This document shows positions 58,784 through 64,000 of a stretch of 64,000 bases of DNA, piece by piece. Each line of letters starts with the position of its first letter. Positions within the stretch are counted from its first letter, which is position 1. A model generated the notes under the pieces. The model saw nothing but the letters and a program-made list of their open reading frames with translations, was not told where the DNA came from and made no database searches. The DNA is from Coniella vitis (lineage: Eukaryota > Ascomycota > Sordariomycetes > Diaporthales > Schizoparmaceae): the NCBI GenBank assembly GCA_011317545.1, contig WUJK01000005.1, positions 1,054,001 to 1,118,000 of the forward strand, in the 5' to 3' direction. The translations under genes and the position numbers were made by a program.

Positions 58784-61288
58784 TGAGGGATCTTAAAGCT
58801 GGTTGGAAGTGGTCGAGGGAGAACGACCAAGCAGCTGTAGCGTTTTGCACGACCGTTGTTTTGTTGCTGATGTTGAGAAGCCTTGCTAGGTATGGTCTGA
58901 GGTTCGGAAGGATGTGTTCCAGATCATGCGATTTGGACGCAAGTTTGGACGACTCGGAGGCAAAAGATGGACGGACCGTCGCTCGAGAGCCCCGACGATT
59001 TGCAAACAGAAGCTCCAGTTTATTCCTTTGAATTGTTTCTAAACGCAAACAAAGCAACAATGACGAGCCAAACGAAGGACCTCTCCTTCCAGAATCTCGA
59101 ATTGAAAATGAGTGGTCGCAGGGCTATCGAGTGCAGCCAGGAAGCCAATGGTCAAAGAGAGTAATTGTCCTCTACCACCACGTAGATACCGTGTAGTAAT
59201 CTATCCGGGGCCTGCCTGCTAAGCTTCTGATAAATCCTCCCTAGCGTGTCAACGTGTCTGTGTGTCTCGCGGGGCAAAACATAAACTGGGGACTGCGGGA
59301 CGGCAAAAGATACTATGTACTCATACTGCCTAGGTACATAAAAATCGCACCGTTTGAAATGCACTATACCCAGCGTTAACGGTCTGCGCCAATCACTAAC
59401 CCCAGCCCTATCCACATGGCAGGTTTCAGGGGTTTGGGCGGCGAAGTGGGTGCGGCTGTGCGGCTCCCATTGCCATACCACCCTACACAGTCCTACCACC
59501 ATAGTATGTACAACGACAAGTAGGTCGGCGACGATATGGCACATTCATTGCCTTCTGGCCTCTGATTGCAGTTCACCATAACGTTGCACCGATCGTACCG
59601 TTCAGCCGCTGTCTCGCTTAGCTCTTGCAATCTTGAGAACACTCTGAAGCTAACGTTCAAATCGCAAGATTGCTGCTCTCAAGCGTGTCGGCACGAGATA
59701 TTGATGTGTTGCTTACCAATGTGATCACATCCACCAGACAATCGAAAACGGTATCTTGAATCTAAAAGCCATCTTGAGTCACTGGTGCACGTCATTATAT
59801 CATCCCGGGTACAACGGTGAGCAAGCAAGGACGGACTACTCTTACATATACGAGTTTGCAAAACTGATGTCTCTCAGGAAGCCTGCTGTCTCTTGCCACA
59901 TGTCTGATGATATCGTAGGCTAGTAGACCACTTCGAGTTGTATGCTCGAGATGCAATGGGTTTAATTCAAGGCCTTTGCATTCGTTGACCACGGGATGCC
60001 TCCCAAAAGCATGGCTGACTGCTCTCAACGGATTCATGGCCCTTGAAAACACGCGATTCTTGCCTTGGTAGGCCAGAGGACCGACATACGTTGTACCTAC
60101 CTGGGCAAATTGCTTGCCTTGAACCTCAAAGGACAAGACAATCGCGTTTTGCCTCCTTCTGGAACAATGGTATGGCGTAATCGGAGACCAGCTTCAGTGT
60201 TTGAGCCCAAAGATAGCTGGCGGTGGGTGTCTTAAGACGTTTCTCCTGCATATGGGCAATTGGCTGGGATCTCTTTGGGCTCCCACCCAGTTGATTTGTG
60301 TCTTTCAACCCAGAATGAACCTTTGAATATATGCTCTGAAAGAAACTCTGTTTGTGCCGTATTTCCACGAGAAAATACTACTCTCCCACGTTCTTGCACA
60401 CAAAAGTGGAAACGCCATTAACAGCCTCACGCAGTAAGTGCTGGGTATCTAGGCAGCCAACGCAGCACCGTGCCTTCTCCTTCTGATCAGTGTGATGATT
60501 ACCATGTATCCATGCTTCGAAGTCTTGGAGCTCTGTGGAATTCCCCGGTGATTTCATACTGCCTGGGTACTTGGGTTGACTGCTTCTAACCCTGCAACGA
60601 ATCAGGTCTCGTCGTGCCAGAGACACTTTGCCTTGCAGGTAGCTCCTTCTCCGGCTCAAGGAGCATTACTGCACCCTTCACACAGACTGCTTCTTGTGGG
60701 AAGCATTAATCAGGGATCCAACACTCCCCAACCCAGCTAACAGACATACTGTTGCCTGGTTTTCCTTGCCGGCTTTTCCCCCCTTGCCTTTCTTTTCCTC
60801 TTCCCCTCTTCCCTCTTCTTCTCTTCCCTTTCTCCTCCTCTTCTTTCCCACTAACCACTGGCAATCCTGCAGAAGCAAGTTTCGCCTATTCTATCTTTCT
60901 CCCTCAAGGCAAATAGAGGTAAGTTGCCTGTCTACAGTCCTTGCCTTGGCCCAACTGCCGTGCCTTTCGAAGCGCTCCCTCCTCCCCCTTCCTGCCGCCT
61001 CCTCTACTTACCACCATTTGAAACGGGGGACGCTCTGCCTCACTTGTGCCTGGCTCGCCTGCAAATGGTTTTCGGTAGACTGCCCTTCCTTTTCATTCCA
61101 AGTTGGGTACCTAGATGTTCGACTTCTCTCGTCGACCTTCCCCAGCGTGAAGAAGACCTTGTTCCCAACACACACGCACCGTTCGACTCTTTGGGGCTGA
61201 ATTGCACCCATTCAGTCACTTTCTTCCATCATCACACTAGCCCATAATACGGCACTTGCTAAGAACGTCATCCAGGTCAAACTTCGTC
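58784..61288. promoter_or_regulatory. Divergent promoter region (desaturase / CCHC protein), 2.5 kb
   Basis: No convincing gene on either strand. One TACTATGTA copy lies at 59311. A long C/T-rich stretch at about 60770-60850, followed by further pyrimidine-rich sequence to about 61040, is probably part of the promoter and leader of the zinc-knuckle gene. A GTAAGT-like sequence near 60920 may mark a leader intron. Two minus-strand ORFs at 59795..60136 and 60126..60368 are unrecognised. Confidence 0.4.
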
Positions 61289-63149
61289 ATGTCTTGGAAT
61301 AACAACGGCGCTGATGGCGGCTGGGGTGGCGGTGATGGTGACGGCAACACCGCCCCGGCTTGGGAAGCTGGAAACAATGGCAACAGCTTCGGCGGCGATC
61401 AACTCGGAGGTGGCCAGAATGGTGACGGAGATTTTGGTGCTGGTAACGATGATGGCGCTGGTGGCAGCGGTTGCTTCAACTGCGGTGAGCCTGGGTATGA
61501 TGCTGTTTTCTCTTTCCACTACACTGGCTCGCAAATATTCTGCTAACACTGTTCGAAGTCACAACAAGGCTGAATGTCCCAACCCTCGCGTCTTCACCGG
61601 CACTTGCCGCCACTGCAACCAGGAGGGCCACCACATCAAGGACTGCCCGACTGCACCCCCTCCTCGTTGCGGAAATTGCAAGGCTCCCGATCATCTCATT
61701 GATGAATGCCCCAAGCCTCTGGTTTGCCCCCGCTGCACCGGCACTCACAAGCTAAGAGACTGTTCCGAACCCGCCAAGTGCCGCCACTGCAACGAAGAGG
61801 GCCACCAAGTCAAGGACTGTCCCACCTATGTCCCTATGTGCAAGAACTGTGGCCAGGAAAGTAAGTGACGAATTCTTAGTAACAATGATCAACAGAACGG
61901 CCTTGTACTAACGCACGTACTTCCAGACCATCTCGCCAAAGATTGCACCAATGCCCGCGCTGTGGATCGCAGCCATCTTCCTGAAATTTCTGGAGAGGAA
62001 GCCTGGAAACTCCTGGAACAGGCCATCAAGGAGAAGGATATGGATGAGGTCAAAGAAAAGATCCAGCTCTACGTCAAGGCTCAGCCCACCATCACCTTTG
62101 TCGAGCTCGAGCAGGCTCTTCGTTCCCAGGGATATAGTCTTTTCCTGATTCCCCTCGTCAAAACCAGTTTGTCCATGACCCTTACCAACATGGACCTGCA
62201 GGGCAACCTCGGAAAGAAGTACACAGTCAACTACCGCTTCTCGGACAAGCCACGCCGCCCTGCCGAGAAAGAGGGCTGGCCCAAGGATCATGCAGAAGTG
62301 CTTGCTCGCTTGGCTGACGCTGGTGATGTCGTCCCTAATCACCTGCCCAAGTGCAGCAATTGCAACGAACTTGGTCACATTTCCAAGAACTGCCATCAGG
62401 AGAGAGTGCAGAATGCCGACCGCGCCGTGGTCAAGTGCGTTAACTGCGGCGAAGAAGGACATCGCATGCGCGACTGTAAGTCGTACTTGAGGATTCTGAT
62501 TTAAGGCCAAACATTTAACCCACCTGTTTCTTTAGGCCCCGACCCTCGCCGTGACAAGAATGCTTGCAGAAACTGCCAACAGCCTGGCCATATGGCTGCC
62601 GACTGTACGTATTGCACTGCTCGGAAACTTTAACGTCTCTTGCGTGAATGCATACTGACAGTCACAGGCACCGAACCCCGCTCTGCAGAAGGCGTCGAAT
62701 GCCGCAAATGCAACGAGATGGGTCACTTTTCCAAAGACTGTCCCAAAGCTGGCCCTCGCGGCTGCCGCAACTGTGGTCAGGAAGGCCACATGGCCAAGGA
62801 ATGCACGGAGCCTCGCAACATGGCCCTTGTTCAGTGCCGCAACTGCGATGAGATGGGCCACACCGGCAAAGAGTGTCCAAAGCCGCGTGATAGTAAGAAT
62901 CCTTGCCTTGATTGGAAGCTCACTATAGAAGGGCACTAACTAGATCCACCAGTCTCACGTGTCAAGTGTTCGAACTGCCAGGAAATGGGCCATTTCAAAT
63001 CCAAGTGCCCAAATGCTCCGACCGAGGAGGATGCCTTCCAGAATGACAATGGTGGTGCTGGCTTTGGCAACGAAGGCAGCGGTGGCGACTTCGGTAGTGC
63101 CGACTGGGGAAACAAGGAGAACATTGCTGTGGGCTCTGCTGGTTGGTAG
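61289..63149 (+). CDS. CnjB-like zinc-knuckle (CCHC) nucleic-acid-binding protein
   Basis: Six exons, 61289..61494, 61559..61860, 61927..62475, 62536..62604, 62668..62892 and 62953..63149, give 515 residues. The protein starts with 60 Gly/Asn/Asp-rich residues. Six CCHC knuckles follow (first CFNCGEPGHNKAEC, last CKNCGQENHLAKDC); the fourth, CPRCTGTHKLRDC, is one residue short. A knuckle-free domain of about 130 residues comes next (SGEEAWKLLEQAIKEKD, then VELEQALRSQGYSLFLIPLV). Seven more knuckles complete thirteen. The C terminus is Gly/Asn-rich. Several introns cut right at the last Cys codon of a knuckle, which suggests growth by exon duplication. Fungal relatives are labelled CnjB-like or Gis2/Byr3-like, and CNBP-type proteins bind single-stranded nucleic acid and act on translation; the exact target here is unknown. 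Confidence 0.92.
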
Positions 63150-64000
63150 ATGAGGTCCAATGACTTCGCATCTTCCTGCACTCAAGGAGTAATTGCGGCT
63201 CGTTGAAAATACCCACCATGGACGCTGATTGCCTGTTTCAGCGTTTTGATGACCTCAGTCCGACCACTTAAATCTCTTGAAATATGGCTTTCATCTTCAT
63301 CTTGCGTGGAGGGAGCAGTGGAATGGCCAGATTTTACCACGTGAGCTCTTTTTACAGTTCGAGAATGCGTTCACATGTGCATTTTCATCTGCCGATGGTC
63401 AGATACAATCAAGGTTCTGTATTTAGTTGGGAAATGGAACACAAATGTGCATCGCATTAGATCTTATTGTGAATCTCGCCAGCTTGCCAGTGATACGGTG
63501 CTGTCTCTGTCAATTGTAAACAGTCCCCACACCTCGAAAGGGAGTCCATTCGCTTGCTAGCAGGAATCCAGATATCCAATTGACATGCATCAGTGGTCGC
63601 TTCCATAGTTTACATTCGCCATGTCAAGCGCAACCAACTGGACCGAAAGAGGACCTTTCGGCGTTCAGCTCCGGCAAAAGAAGGGAGCTGAACGCTGGCT
63701 CATGGGAGGCAGGTTGCAGCTATCGTAGCAGCTCCATAGCAACAATTGTATATATCCCTCGCTCATACTCATCTTACAGCAAGGTTTATTTTGTCAATGT
63801 GCCGTATATGTGAGGAAGCAGTTTGCACGTTGGTTCATTGTCAAGCTGCGCTAAGTCGATCTTGGACCACGGCCCGGCTTCGAGGAGCGATTGGGTCGTG
63901 TTTCGACACAGATTGCAGCCTCCAATGGCAGTCGGCCAAAAGATATTGACGAAAGCTATTTATTGAGAACAGGGACGTTAGTGGGACTTTCAAGCCTTCT
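63150..64000. other. Downstream flank, no gene seen
   Basis: 3' flank of the zinc-knuckle gene to the window end. No coding sequence is supported. It contains the perfect hairpin listed at 63661-63695. Confidence 0.5.
63661..63695. repeat. Perfect 12-bp inverted repeat with 11-base loop
   Basis: GCGTTCAGCTCC at 63661-63672 is exactly mirrored by GGAGCTGAACGC at 63684-63695, with an A-rich 11-base loop. It lies about 510 bp after the stop of the zinc-knuckle gene, in sequence without other features. A transcribed hairpin or a protein-binding palindrome are both possible. Confidence 0.8.

Noticed and set aside
59795..60368. Two adjacent minus-strand ORFs of 113 and 80 codons
   Set aside because: No recognised family and no splice sites that join them convincingly; kept only as a note in the intergenic entry.

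Overview
The window is nuclear DNA of a filamentous ascomycete (Pezizomycotina, probably Sordariomycetes). The evidence is short introns of about 45-170 bp with GTANGT-type donors and CTAAC/CTGAC branch sites, pyrimidine-rich leaders, and fungal-specific families (DUF3824, DUF2408, CnjB-like zinc-knuckle protein, Inn1/Fic1-type C2 protein). The class is an inference from style: no rRNA or other marker gene is present. I found no tRNA, rRNA, CRISPR array, intact transposon or biosynthetic cluster.

Layout. 0.7-5.2 kb (+): long Arg/Ser-rich DUF3824 protein. 6.4-7.7 kb (-): SIS-domain sugar isomerase-like protein. 7.7-14 kb: gene-poor. 14.0-15.4 kb (-): WKF-domain protein, divergent from the proteasome alpha-1 subunit (16.3-17.5 kb, +). 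17.5-21.4 kb: gene-poor. 21.4-22.4 kb (+): small unrecognised 4-exon gene. 22.4-34.9 kb: the largest sparse region, holding one compact TMEM234-family gene (30.8-31.6 kb, -) and a broken HECT-like remnant (29.4-29.8 kb, -). From 34.9 kb to the end the sequence is denser and consists of housekeeping genes: C2-domain protein (+), UTP15 (-), SP-RING/MIZ protein (+), YciI-like protein (+), DUF2408 protein (-), ribosomal P1 (+), UBA-UBX protein (-), VAP/Scs2 (+), sphingolipid delta-4 desaturase (-) and a 13-knuckle CCHC protein (+).

The genes do not form a pathway. They cover separate core jobs: ribosome synthesis (UTP15, P1, perhaps the WKF protein), protein turnover (proteasome alpha-1, UBX adaptor), SUMO ligation (MIZ protein), ER/lipid biology (VAP, desaturase), cytokinesis (C2 protein) and nucleic-acid binding (CCHC protein). 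Neighbours are mostly divergent or convergent.

The most unusual signal is not a gene. The 9-mer TACATAGTA/TACTATGTA occurs at least 22 times by eye, always between genes, against about 0.5 expected by chance. Other points are the HECT remnant, an overlapping upstream ORF in the C2 gene that joins the main frame if the intron is retained, a two-start YciI gene, and an unresolved 3' splice structure in the DUF3824 gene. Exon coordinates were worked out by hand from splice consensus and reading-frame continuity, without RNA data.
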